The notes below the pieces were generated by a model. That model was not told the DNA's origin. It searched no databases and saw only the letters and a program-made list of their open reading frames with translations. Source: Bacillota bacterium (lineage in GTDB: Bacteria; Bacillota; Clostridia; Christensenellales; Aristaeellaceae). From it: a stretch of DNA of 64,000 bases. This document shows positions 1 to 8,570 of the stretch, piece by piece. The position numbers were made by a program, and so were the translations under genes. The DNA lies in NCBI GenBank assembly GCA_023436585.1, contig JAEZIN010000035.1, positions 62,001-126,000 on the forward strand, in the 5' to 3' direction. The stretch's first letter is position 1, and each line of letters starts with the position of its first letter.

Positions 1-681
1 GCGGCCCTGGAACGGGAAAGCATGATGCCCGTGGGGGGCGGTGAGTTGGCGGGGATGAACGGCGGGATGCCGGGGGGAGTGCCTGGAATGGGCGGAGTAC
101 CCGGCATGAGCGGTATGCCTGGCATGGGTGGAATGCCTGGTACGGCGGGAGCAAGCCCCCGCCCTACAATAGGATTGAGCGGTATGCCTGTACCCGGCGG
201 GATGCCGGGAGGAGTGCCCGGCATGGGTGGAATGCCTGGTATGGGTGGTATGCCCGGCATGGGCGGAGTGTCTGGAATGGGCGGTATGCCCGGCATGGGT
301 GGAATGCCTGGTATGGGTGGTATGCCCGATATGGGCGGCATGGCCCCCGTAGGGCGGGGGCCGGCGTTCGCCGCTTTAGGCAAGCCATCCCCCAATCTGT
401 TGAATCCTTCCCAAGCCGGGATGATTCATCCGGCGTATGATCCCGCGAATCTGGACGCATCCAGCGGTTCTGCCATCCCCGGTGAGGAAACCTCCCTCTT
501 GAGGGAGGGGATGCGGCGAAGCCGTGACGGAAGGAGTTCTTCGCCGGATACCCAGGACGCATCCTTCCCCGCCCCGTCCGTGATCACCCCCTCCCGGGTG
601 GTGGAGGCCATGGCTACCCTTCGGGAATATCAGGCGGGCAAGCAGCGGCTGGAAGCGCGGATCGTGGAAAACGACAAGTGA
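1..681 (+). CDS. Upstream part of the portal reading frame, with Gly-Met-Pro repeats (5' end outside window)
   Basis: The frame is open from base 1, so the true start lies before the window; ATG codons at 22 and 25 are internal candidates. Residues from the first 115 or so codons are a low-complexity run of GMPGMGG/GVPGMGG units. A linker of about 70 residues follows, partly made by an embedded hairpin repeat. The last 35 residues (SRVVEAMATLREYQAGK then LEARIVENDK) look like the usual N-terminus of clostridial phage portal proteins. The frame then meets TGA at 679-681 and continues in the same phase into the portal body at 688. I therefore read this as the first part of one portal gene interrupted by a stop. 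The Gly/Met-rich stretch could instead be the tail of a separate upstream gene fused to it. Confidence 0.6.
   Translation, partial: AALERESMMPVGGGELAGMNGGMPGGVPGMGGVPGMSGMPGMGGMPGTAGASPRPTIGLSGMPVPGGMPGGVPGMGGMPGMGGMPGMGGVSGMGGMPGMGGMPGMGGMPDMGGMAPVGRGPAFAALGKPSPNLLNPSQAGMIHPAYDPANLDASSGSAIPGEETSLLREGMRRSRDGRSSSPDTQDASFPAPSVITPSRVVEAMATLREYQAGKQRLEARIVENDK
491..540. repeat. Short double-hairpin repeat embedded in coding sequence
   Basis: An 8-base perfect inverted repeat (CCTCCCTC, 2-base loop, GAGGGAGG) at 491-508 is followed by a second small stem (GCGGC, GAA, GCCGT) at 513-525. It is read through in frame by the portal upstream segment and adds about 17 residues of unrelated character. 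The look is that of a palindromic dispersed repeat inserted without breaking the frame. No second copy is present in this window, so the family assignment is an inference. Confidence 0.4.
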
Positions 682-687
682 TGGCGC

Positions 688-2604
688 ATGCGCCACGGGG
701 AGACCGTCCAGGGCGAATCTGCCGCGCCGCCTGTCCGCAGCGCATGGCTGGTGAACAGCATCCTCAACAAGCACGCCGACGCCATGGACAACTTCCCGGA
801 GGCCAGTGTTTTGCCCAGGGAGGAGGGCGACAAGGATGCGGCCAAGGTTCTTTCCCAGGTGCTGCCGGTGATATTGGAGCAGAACGGGTTTGATGCCGTG
901 TGGTCGGACGCGTGGTACAACAAGCTTCAATTTGGTGCGGCGGTGTACGGCGTTTTTTGGAACCAGCGCAAGCTGAACGGCCTGGGGGATGTGGAGATCC
1001 GCAATACGGACCTGTTGAACCTTTTCTGGGAGCCGGGCGTCCGCGATATTCAAATGAGCCGCAACCTGTTCCATGTGGAGAAGCTGCCCAACGAAACGCT
1101 GGAGGGGCTGTATCCGAAGCTTCGCGGCAAACTCACCGGCAGCGGGTTCCGCCTTTCCGAATACGACCGGGATGATCCGGCCGACGACCATAAATCCAGC
1201 CTGGTGGTGGACTGGTATTACAAGACGCTGCAGAACGGCCGGGAGGTATTGCACTTTTGCAAGCTGTGCGCCGGGGAGGTGCTGTATTGCAGCGAGGATG
1301 ACACAAACACGCGGGATACGGGCTTTTACGCCCACGGGAAGTATCCCTTTGTGGTGGATGTGCTCTTCCCCATAAAGGAAGGCCCGGCGGGGTTCGGCTA
1401 TATTGACCTGATGAAGGACACCCAGGAGCGCATCGACGCCCTGGCCGCCGGTATCGTCAAAAACGCCAGGATGCGGGCTACCAAGCGCTTTTTCATCCGC
1501 ACCAGCGGCAGCGTGAACGAAAAGGAGTTTGCCGACTGGAACCGGGAGCTGGTGCACACCGAAGGCGCGCTGGATGAAAGCAGCGTGCGGGAAATTACCG
1601 TGGCGCCCATGGGCGCGGATGTGATGAACGCCTACCAGGCGCTGATTGAGGAGCTGAAGGAAACCAGCGGCAACCGCGATTTCAGTCAGGGCGGCACCAG
1701 CGGCGGCGTCACCGCCGCCAGCGCCATCGCCGCGCTGCAGGAGGCCGGGAGCAAGCTGAGCCGCGATATGCTCAAGGGCGCTTACCGTGCGTTTACTTCC
1801 GTGTGCAATTTGGCGCTGGAAGTGATCCGCCAGTTTTACGACCTGCCCCGCACCTTCCGCATTGTGAGCAAGGGGGGCGAAGGCTATGTCACCTTTGACA
1901 ACGGCGCACTGCTTACAAGCAGCCAGGGCAGCGATTTCGGCACGGAAATGGGGCAGCGGCTGCCGGTGTTCGATATCCTGGTCAGGCCCCAAAAGAGCAA
2001 CCCCTACAGCAAGGTGGCTCAAAACGAGATGGCCATGGAGTTTTACCGCATGGGCTTTTTCAACCCGCAAATGGCCGACCAGGCGCTATCCTGCATGGAG
2101 ATGATGGACTTTGACGGCAAGGATCAGCTGATGGCCAGGGTTTCAGAGGCCGGCGGCATGCAAAAGCAGGTCGAGGAGATGCAGCAGCAGATGCTGCAAT
2201 TGGCCATGGCCATCAAGGGCATGCAGGCAGGAGCCATGGAAAGCGGCATCGGGCCGGGAGCCGGTGGGCTGGGCGGATTGGGCGGCCCTGGCGGCGGGCC
2301 GGGAGGAATGGGGCCGGGAGGCGGAGGGATGGGATTGTCTGGCGGGATGGGTGGGATGATGGGGGCGTTAGGTGGACCCGGCGCTATGATGGGTGGAAGT
2401 GTTGGCATGCCCGGTAAGGCTTCTTCACCCGCTAAGGATGAAGAAACCCAAGCCTCAAAAGCAACGCCGCAGAAAAACCCGCCCAAACAAAAAGGCCGGG
2501 ATGCCGACCTGCAGGCCGGAGGCCTGAAAACCATACAGCCCCCCCAGGACATCGCCCAGAAGGCAAGAATGCGCGCGGCGCAAAGAAGCAACCCCATGGG
2601 GTGA
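688..2604 (+). CDS. Phage portal protein (head-tail connector), main body
   Basis: The 638-residue body matches the pattern of podovirus-like portal proteins of Firmicutes: a segment with SAWLVNSILNKHADAMDN and LPREEGDKDAAK, then GVFWN and DLLNLFWEPG near residues 87-120, and a helical portion with GNRDFSQGGTSGGVTAASAI near residue 340. Portals form the dodecameric ring at one capsid vertex through which DNA enters and leaves. The C-terminal 150 residues begin with a Gln/Met helix and turn into a Gly/Met-rich tail. The ATG at 688 has no ribosome site. The frame is open upstream except for TGA at 679-681, and the expected portal N-terminus is encoded there, so this ATG is probably not the natural start. 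The usual neighbour, the scaffold/capsid pair, is 18 kb away rather than adjacent. Confidence 0.88.
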   Translation: MRHGETVQGESAAPPVRSAWLVNSILNKHADAMDNFPEASVLPREEGDKDAAKVLSQVLPVILEQNGFDAVWSDAWYNKLQFGAAVYGVFWNQRKLNGLGDVEIRNTDLLNLFWEPGVRDIQMSRNLFHVEKLPNETLEGLYPKLRGKLTGSGFRLSEYDRDDPADDHKSSLVVDWYYKTLQNGREVLHFCKLCAGEVLYCSEDDTNTRDTGFYAHGKYPFVVDVLFPIKEGPAGFGYIDLMKDTQERIDALAAGIVKNARMRATKRFFIRTSGSVNEKEFADWNRELVHTEGALDESSVREITVAPMGADVMNAYQALIEELKETSGNRDFSQGGTSGGVTAASAIAALQEAGSKLSRDMLKGAYRAFTSVCNLALEVIRQFYDLPRTFRIVSKGGEGYVTFDNGALLTSSQGSDFGTEMGQRLPVFDILVRPQKSNPYSKVAQNEMAMEFYRMGFFNPQMADQALSCMEMMDFDGKDQLMARVSEAGGMQKQVEEMQQQMLQLAMAIKGMQAGAMESGIGPGAGGLGGLGGPGGGPGGMGPGGGGMGLSGGMGGMMGALGGPGAMMGGSVGMPGKASSPAKDEETQASKATPQKNPPKQKGRDADLQAGGLKTIQPPQDIAQKARMRAAQRSNPMG

Positions 2605-2626
2605 CCAGGGGCGATAATAATTCGAT

Positions 2627-2662
2627 AAGAGGTCCAGGTATTATGTATCACCTGGACCTCTT
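2627..2662. terminator. Perfect 13-bp inverted repeat after the portal gene
   Basis: Arms AAGAGGTCCAGGT (2627-2639) and its exact complement (2650-2662) enclose a 10-base loop. It sits between the portal stop and the Fic gene, just where base composition turns AT-rich. There is no clean T-tract on either side, so termination is uncertain. It could also mark the edge of the inserted Fic segment. Confidence 0.45.
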
Positions 2663-2743
2663 AATATGTAATTGTCAGATTTGGGAAATCGATTTATAAT
2701 AATATTGAGTTGAAGCTGATAATTCGTTGATGGAGGAAGGAAT

Positions 2744-4216
2744 ATGCAAAGCAAAAGCATATGGAGTCCTATTACGTTTGACATAAAATGGAGTGATGTA
2801 AAAACAGAAAAATTTGATAACATATATCCATCATGGGAAAAAAGGCGTATTGAATTGAGCAAGTATCCTGAGCAGTATGAGCGCTTTATTGACCAACTTA
2901 AGAGAAAACAAGCAATTGATACCGGTGTTATAGAGAGGATGTATGATTTAAAAAAGGGTATTACCGAAACTTTTATTAAGGAGGGGTTTGTGGACTCATA
3001 CCTTCAGCATGGAGATACAGATATTGCCCCGAGTTTACTTATGGAATATCTAAAAGACAATTTTGATGCTATAGATTTCATTTTTGATTTTGTAAAGAAT
3101 GATCGTCAATTAAGTGTTGGTTATATAAAGGAACTTCATGGGCTAATAACTCAACATCAAGATTCAACAGATGCAATTGATCAATTTGGAAGCCATGTCA
3201 AAGTCCCTATGCTTAAGGGACAATTTAAGCAACACCCCAATAATCCTATGAGAGGCAGCACAATTTACAACTATTGTCCGCCTGAGCAAGTAAGTTCTGA
3301 AATGGATAGGTTAGTAGAAATATTTAATTGCGAATTAACGGGATATCATGTTCTAGTAAAGGCAGCTTTTCTCCATCATGCCTTTGTTCAAATACACCCA
3401 TTTCAGGATGGTAATGGTCGCATTGCTCGCCTTCTTGCTAGTTTTGTTCTTATTAAGGAGGGGCTATTTCCACTAACAATCGATCGTGACGAGAGAACGA
3501 AATATATTAATGCTTTGGAAAATGCTGATAATTATGAATATCAACCAATTATTGATGTTTTCGCTAGCAATCAAATATCATCAATAGAGCGAGCTCTAAA
3601 TTGGAAGACCGTAGAAGGAACAACTGGTTATAGCAGTGTGTTGGATATGCTAAGCAGAAAGTTGTCAGATTATAGGGCTGTTAAAGCTGAGCAACATAAC
3701 AAACAAGTTTTTACCAATATGCTTGGAATTTTTGATGTTATACAAAAGCAAACAGAGCATTATAGACTTGATTTGGAACAAAAACTTAACGCCAAATTGG
3801 ATGTTGAGTTTTGTGCACCTGGTGAATTTGAATCGTACTTTTATGCGAGGCAAATAATAAAGTATGCAAATACGTTTGATTATTATGTTAATCTATCCTT
3901 GCCCAAGGGATGGGTACGATTATTCATAGAAATAGATAGTACGAAAAGATATAGAATAGTTCTATCGCTTCATCATTATGGTTATGACAATAGCACATTT
4001 GCCATTGGCGCATTCCTTTCTAAAGTTATCTCAGAGGCACCCAAAAATAAGTTGGGCAGCGAGCCACAAAAAGGTTATGCAGATATTCCATTGGGTATCC
4101 CACCGCTTACAATGTCATCGGAGAAGGAAGTTTCTGAGTTGGCTCAATCCATAAACCAACAAATAGAAATATCAATTATGACTGCTCTTGCTTATATTGC
4201 AAATGAACTAGAGTGA
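2744..4216 (+). CDS. Fic-domain protein (probable AMP/nucleotide transferase), class II type
   Basis: The 490-residue product carries the Fic core motif HPFQDGNGRIAR with catalytic His218. Fic enzymes usually transfer AMP from ATP to a hydroxyl on a target protein. Residues 76-81, TFIKEG, fit the [S/T]xxxE[G/N] inhibitory-helix motif, upstream of the Fic core as in class II proteins that carry their own inhibitor. The last 200 residues after the Fic core are unrecognised. A good ribosome site (GGAGGAAGG) precedes ATG 2744. The gene is strikingly AT-rich against GC-rich neighbours on both sides, which points to recent transfer into the site next to the portal. Its 3' end overlaps the converging response-regulator gene by 9 bases. 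A role in phage-host conflict is possible but is inference. Confidence 0.88.
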   Translation: MQSKSIWSPITFDIKWSDVKTEKFDNIYPSWEKRRIELSKYPEQYERFIDQLKRKQAIDTGVIERMYDLKKGITETFIKEGFVDSYLQHGDTDIAPSLLMEYLKDNFDAIDFIFDFVKNDRQLSVGYIKELHGLITQHQDSTDAIDQFGSHVKVPMLKGQFKQHPNNPMRGSTIYNYCPPEQVSSEMDRLVEIFNCELTGYHVLVKAAFLHHAFVQIHPFQDGNGRIARLLASFVLIKEGLFPLTIDRDERTKYINALENADNYEYQPIIDVFASNQISSIERALNWKTVEGTTGYSSVLDMLSRKLSDYRAVKAEQHNKQVFTNMLGIFDVIQKQTEHYRLDLEQKLNAKLDVEFCAPGEFESYFYARQIIKYANTFDYYVNLSLPKGWVRLFIEIDSTKRYRIVLSLHHYGYDNSTFAIGAFLSKVISEAPKNKLGSEPQKGYADIPLGIPPLTMSSEKEVSELAQSINQQIEISIMTALAYIANELE

Positions 4217-4606
4217 TTCTTTCTGCCTTTCACCGGCCTCCTCCAATACCTTTTTGATGGAGACAAGATCGACAGGTTTGCTTAAGAACCTGTCAAAGCC
4301 TGACTCAAGGGCATATTCCATATCAGTGCGCCCCGCGTAACCGGTGAGGGCGACCATGTACACATCCTTCAGAGATTCGATGGACCGTATGCTCTTGGCC
4401 ACGTCAAAGCCGTTCATTTTGGGGAGCCCGATATCGCAGAATATGACATCCGGCTGAAACGCCATGGCGGTTTGGATGCCTTCCATGCCGTGGTACGCCG
4501 CGGCGGTTTCATACCCCAGTATCTTTATCATGGAGCACAGCAAGGATGTGAGGTCGCGGCTGTCGTCAATCAACAAAACCTTACGCGGATGCCTGAGTGA
4601 TTCCAT
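4208..4606 (-). CDS. Single-domain response regulator (CheY-like receiver)
   Basis: The 132-residue protein is one receiver domain with no output domain. Visible are the acidic pair Asp14/Asp15, phospho-acceptor Asp58 in VIFCDIGLP, Thr88 in VALTGY and Lys110 in FLSKPVD. It accepts phosphate from a histidine kinase and must act by protein contact. It follows the large kinase gene on the same strand with a 26-base overlap, so the two are translationally coupled and are the natural partners. Confidence 0.93.
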   Translation of the reverse strand: MESLRHPRKVLLIDDSRDLTSLLCSMIKILGYETAAAYHGMEGIQTAMAFQPDVIFCDIGLPKMNGFDVAKSIRSIESLKDVYMVALTGYAGRTDMEYALESGFDRFLSKPVDLVSIKKVLEEAGERQKESL

Positions 4607-7600
4607 GGAACTGCTCTCCTTCCTGATCCGGTAATGCCGGCAGGCAAATCACAAATTCCGATCCTTTGCCGGGCCCTTCGCTGTATGCCCTGACACTGCC
4701 CCCGTGCAGCTGTGCAATGCCTTTGACAATCGACAGGCCGAGCCCTAGCCCGCTGTTGCTCCTGTCGATGGATGTATCGGCCTGTTTGAAGGGTTCAAAC
4801 AAATCAGACAGGAATTCCGGCCTGATGCCGATGCCATCGTCCTTTACGCGAATGAGCGCCTCCCTACCCTGCATGCATGCCGCAAGCACCACATGGCCGC
4901 CCTGGTCTGTGAATTTCGCAGCATTTTGAACCAGGTTGCCGATAATCTGCTTGATGCGGACAGGGTCGGCATCAAGGAAAATGGCCTGCGCGCCAAGGCT
5001 TACATCCAGGCATATTCCCTTTCTGTCAAACAGCAGACGATGATCGTCGGCTACCGTGGAAACAAGGCTTAAAAGCTCGATTTTTTCTTTCTTGAGATGA
5101 ATTTTGTTGTTGGTGATGCGTGTCAGGTCCAGCAAATCATCCACCAGGTGCGTCAATTGCTTGACTTGCCGCTGGATGACTTCGTTGGCCAGGATAATTT
5201 CCTGCCTGTCGTTTGTAAGGCTTAGGAGCGACAGCCCCGCGACGACGGAGGCCAGGGGATTTCGAAGCTCATGGGACAGGGCACTGATAAACTCGTTTTT
5301 GTTTTCGTCGGCTTTTTTCAGCTCCTCCACGAGCTTTCTGTTATTCTCCTCTGCCCGCTTGCGAAGCAGCACGGCCATAACGGTAGGCGTTATAGTCTCC
5401 AATACTTCCCTGTCCCGATAGGTATATCCGCCTTCCTTGTTGCCCACGGCGATCATGCCGATGACCTTGCCGTTTTCAATGAAAGGAACACCCAAAAAGG
5501 AGGTGAGCGGCGGATGCCCCGGCGGCAAGCCGATGCTCAAGGGATGCCCGGACGGATAGTTTGTGAGCAGTGTGGCGCCATTACACAGTACACTGCCGTA
5601 AAGCCCATGAGCTGCAAAATCCCCTGTTTCTTTAGGATGATCTCCGCTACCATACATGGTGCATTGATCCCAGCCCCGCATACTGATGGCGATATTGTGG
5701 AGCATGCCATTCTCGCTCAGCTCGCCGATGAAGCTGATGGTGCTGTCCGTCATAGCTTCCACTGTATCAAGGCAGATATCTCCAAAATCTTCTACGGAAG
5801 GGCAGGTCAAGGATTTGTCGTATACATCGTTAATGGCCTGAAGGAGCCTGTTCTGCCGGCTTAGTTCTTTGGAGAATTGCGCAAGCGAATCTTCCACAAT
5901 CGTTCTGTCGATCACATCGGCGGCCAAACGGGCCAGCATATCCAGCAGCCGTTTCACGCGGTCACTGAAAACCTTCGGCTGGGCATAGTACGTGTTTAAA
6001 ACACCCACGAACTTCCCCTTGCTGCTGATCAGCGGCGTTGACTGCACGCATACGATCCCATCCTCCGAAAAATACTGGAGGGCCGGCTTGCCGATAAACA
6101 GGGGGCTGAGCCGGACATCCTCCTCGATGCATCTTTTTTTATCCCGGTATGCTTTGCCGCATGTACCGGCATCCAGGCTGATGCTGGAAAAATAGCGCAG
6201 GAAAGCATCCCCAAGGCCGATGCCCTTGATGATTTTCAGCTTCTCGGCATCTCCGTCGTACAGCTGGATGCAGCCTTTGGTTGTATGGGTGAAATAGGCC
6301 GCCGCCTGTAAAATGGAGGCGTAGACCGTATCAAGATCCGCCTGGATAATGAAGTTGGAGTTGAGCTCATACAAGGTATTCAAGGCATCGATCTCGCAAG
6401 CCAGGTTGTTTTTTGTTTCGTGCAAGGCCTTTTCGGTTTCTTTTCTATCGGTGACATCGGTCCAGTACACCGTAATCCCATCCGCGGAGGGATAGATGTT
6501 CTGGTTGTAGGTCCTGCCTGAGGTTTTTCCCTCCAGCTCCAAATGGACAGGCACCTTTTCCACCATTGCCTTGCGGAAGCTGCTTTCCATTTTCCCGCCC
6601 GAAAGGTCAGGGAGCTGTTCCCAAATGTTTTTGCCCAGCAGTTCATGCGGCTCGAACCCAACGCTTTGCGCCGAATGACGGTTGATGTAAGTAAAGCGCC
6701 AATCGCTATTGAGCGCGAAAAAGCCGTCGCTGATGCTCTCCACAATTTCCGTATTCAGATTCAGTGCTTTTTGCAGCGCTCTTTCGGCCTTCTTCCGCTC
6801 TGTTATATCCTGCATGAAATAGGTGCATACATACCCGTCTGTCACGTTTTGATAAGTGGCGGCCACCTCCAGGGCGATGGCTTGACCTTGCCTGTTGACC
6901 ATGCTGATTTCCGTTGGCTTGGCAAGATCATTGACGCCCGATGCGGCATGCTTTTCAAAGCTGCCCTGGAGCAGAGCCTTATGCGGCCCCTCCAGAAAAT
7001 CAAGAAGGGACGCGTTCAGCAAATCCTTTCTTGCACAAGCCAGCAGCGCGGTTGCACCTGTGTTTGCAAAAAGAATATGAAAGGTGTCATCTATCGAAAG
7101 TACGGCGTTGGTTGTCAGCTCCGCCAGGTTTCTGAAGTTGCAGCTGTCGTTTGCGAAGAATTCCTCCATAACCGCCGCATAGGAACTGCCCTTTTCTTTT
7201 GTTTTCCTGTACACCGCAATCATTGAAAGCAGGGCAAAAATGGCCCCGATGTAATAGGCGAACCTGCCGGCCCACCCCACCAGGGTACCAACCCTGGCGG
7301 CTACACCAATGCCAAACAAGCCGATGGACATCATCAGCAGCGACTGTGTGTACCAAAACAGATATTCTGATTTTCGGTTGATATACTGCCTTCTAAACTC
7401 AACGGCTGAGGCAAAATAAAACGCTATGGAGGATATTAACAGTATATTGCGAAGCAGCGTGAAACCGCCCATATGCACAAACGGGGGCAGGATGCCTTTT
7501 ACCGCGCCGGCAGAAACGATTAGCACAAAAAGAACCGTTCCCATATAGGCAAGCAACGGTGCCAGGCGCGCCCATTTGCACGCAAGTTTTTTTCTCTTTT

Positions 7601-7961
7601 TCACCGCCGCGGTCAAGTGGCACACAGATCCGAAGAAGGCGCAAGCATTATAGATGGTAACGGATGTGTTTACCGAGCTTGGCTCCAAACGCACAAAGCC
7701 TGTAATCATGGCACTGATGCCAAGAGCCAGCATGCCGCAGCTGATGAACAGCACATTGGAATCCCTGTTTTGAAAAAAAGCGTGGCCTGCGATGATGGAT
7801 ACCGCCAGATGAATGAGGCCTGTAAAAATGGTACTGAGCAGCAGAAACAGTGTTTCGTTTTCAAGATGGAAGTCAAAATCGAAGATGAGAAACAGCAGTA
7901 TACTGAATATGGTAATCAGGATCAAAGATTTGCTCAGATTCTTCGCTATGCCTGTATTCAT
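4581..7961 (-). CDS. Membrane sensor histidine kinase with PAS and GAF domains
   Basis: The 1126-residue kinase begins with about eight hydrophobic segments (residues 10-250, MASE-like membrane sensor). Two PAS domains follow (about 275-395 and 400-510; both end with an ITER/VTDR-type motif), then two GAF domains (about 530-690 and 710-865). The transmitter has phospho-acceptor His897 in ALSHELRNPLAS. Its ATPase domain has N-box NLVQNAAKF, G1 DDGIGI and G2 GLGLGLSIVKG. It should autophosphorylate on His897 and pass phosphate to the receiver encoded immediately downstream. A near-consensus promoter lies upstream of the start. The signal sensed cannot be told from sequence. Confidence 0.92.
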   Translation of the reverse strand: MNTGIAKNLSKSLILITIFSILLFLIFDFDFHLENETLFLLLSTIFTGLIHLAVSIIAGHAFFQNRDSNVLFISCGMLALGISAMITGFVRLEPSSVNTSVTIYNACAFFGSVCHLTAAVKKRKKLACKWARLAPLLAYMGTVLFVLIVSAGAVKGILPPFVHMGGFTLLRNILLISSIAFYFASAVEFRRQYINRKSEYLFWYTQSLLMMSIGLFGIGVAARVGTLVGWAGRFAYYIGAIFALLSMIAVYRKTKEKGSSYAAVMEEFFANDSCNFRNLAELTTNAVLSIDDTFHILFANTGATALLACARKDLLNASLLDFLEGPHKALLQGSFEKHAASGVNDLAKPTEISMVNRQGQAIALEVAATYQNVTDGYVCTYFMQDITERKKAERALQKALNLNTEIVESISDGFFALNSDWRFTYINRHSAQSVGFEPHELLGKNIWEQLPDLSGGKMESSFRKAMVEKVPVHLELEGKTSGRTYNQNIYPSADGITVYWTDVTDRKETEKALHETKNNLACEIDALNTLYELNSNFIIQADLDTVYASILQAAAYFTHTTKGCIQLYDGDAEKLKIIKGIGLGDAFLRYFSSISLDAGTCGKAYRDKKRCIEEDVRLSPLFIGKPALQYFSEDGIVCVQSTPLISSKGKFVGVLNTYYAQPKVFSDRVKRLLDMLARLAADVIDRTIVEDSLAQFSKELSRQNRLLQAINDVYDKSLTCPSVEDFGDICLDTVEAMTDSTISFIGELSENGMLHNIAISMRGWDQCTMYGSGDHPKETGDFAAHGLYGSVLCNGATLLTNYPSGHPLSIGLPPGHPPLTSFLGVPFIENGKVIGMIAVGNKEGGYTYRDREVLETITPTVMAVLLRKRAEENNRKLVEELKKADENKNEFISALSHELRNPLASVVAGLSLLSLTNDRQEIILANEVIQRQVKQLTHLVDDLLDLTRITNNKIHLKKEKIELLSLVSTVADDHRLLFDRKGICLDVSLGAQAIFLDADPVRIKQIIGNLVQNAAKFTDQGGHVVLAACMQGREALIRVKDDGIGIRPEFLSDLFEPFKQADTSIDRSNSGLGLGLSIVKGIAQLHGGSVRAYSEGPGKGSEFVICLPALPDQEGEQFHGITQASA

Positions 7962-7993
7962 TTGTATTCTCCAAAATGGATTAAGTCCTGCTA

Positions 7994-8023
7994 ATTATAG
8001 CTAATCAGTGCATTATTTGTCAA
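7994..8023 (-). promoter_or_regulatory. Sigma-A type promoter of the histidine kinase operon
   Basis: On the minus strand TTGACA (8018-8023) and TATAAT (7994-7999) are both exact consensus with an 18-base spacer, 33 bases before the kinase start codon. Confidence 0.85.
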
Positions 8024-8188
8024 CAAACACGGAATTCTCCAGATGATCACGGAATGTTTTGTTTTTGTTTTCATAAAGATGGGGGCATGGCGGCCGGGCG
8101 GGGAAGATACCTGGCAAACGCAAACAAGCCCCCGCGGCCTGCCGGCTTCAAGGGTTTTGTGAAAGGCATATTTCCAAACCGCCGGCGC

Positions 8189-8449
8189 TTAGTTCCGGCC
8201 CGAATACTTGTAGCTGCCCTTTACATCGTGGTACTGCAGATAGTTGAGGTTGTATGCGGTATCCTCATTGGCGGTCCAGAAGCCGCCCCGGGCCCATTCC
8301 TCCTGCTGCTGGCAAAGCGCCTGGTACTCGGCTTCAAACCGGTCCCGTTCCTTGGGCGTTAGGGACGTGTCGTTTCGCTTTTGCTCGGCTTCCTTTTTGA
8401 GATTTTCCACTTCGGTTTCCCGCATTTTTTTGTACTGGTCCCTGGTCAT
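8189..8449 (-). CDS. Small charged protein of unknown function
   Basis: The 86-residue product starts MTRDQYKKMRETEVENLKKE and is a charged, helical, probably coiled-coil chain for its first 55 residues. It then has an aromatic stretch (ARGGFWTANEDTAYNLNY) and ends SYKYSGRN. The start at 8449 is chosen because the longer frame to 8578 adds residues of non-coding character; a GGAAGG lies about 12 bases upstream. It is transcribed divergently from the Ntn-hydrolase-like gene. No family recognised. Confidence 0.5.
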   Translation of the reverse strand: MTRDQYKKMRETEVENLKKEAEQKRNDTSLTPKERDRFEAEYQALCQQQEEWARGGFWTANEDTAYNLNYLQYHDVKGSYKYSGRN

Positions 8450-8570
8450 GCAATCACCAATCCTTCCAATCCATAGCATTGCAGGATGCGCCGGGTTTAT
8501 GCGAAAGCCGCCTTTGGGAACTTGCCCCCTTTCCCGGCCATATACTGGCCTGTGGAAAGGGGATATTGCC

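Noticed and set aside
376..2070. Long minus-strand frame (564 codons) opposite the portal
   Set aside because: It is the antisense of a clear portal coding sequence in GC-rich DNA. It has no recognisable domain or ribosome site.
1..2604. A changed genetic code (TGA as Trp) for the phage genes
   Set aside because: TGA is used as the terminal stop in several genes here and Trp is encoded by TGG throughout. Only the single portal site would need it.
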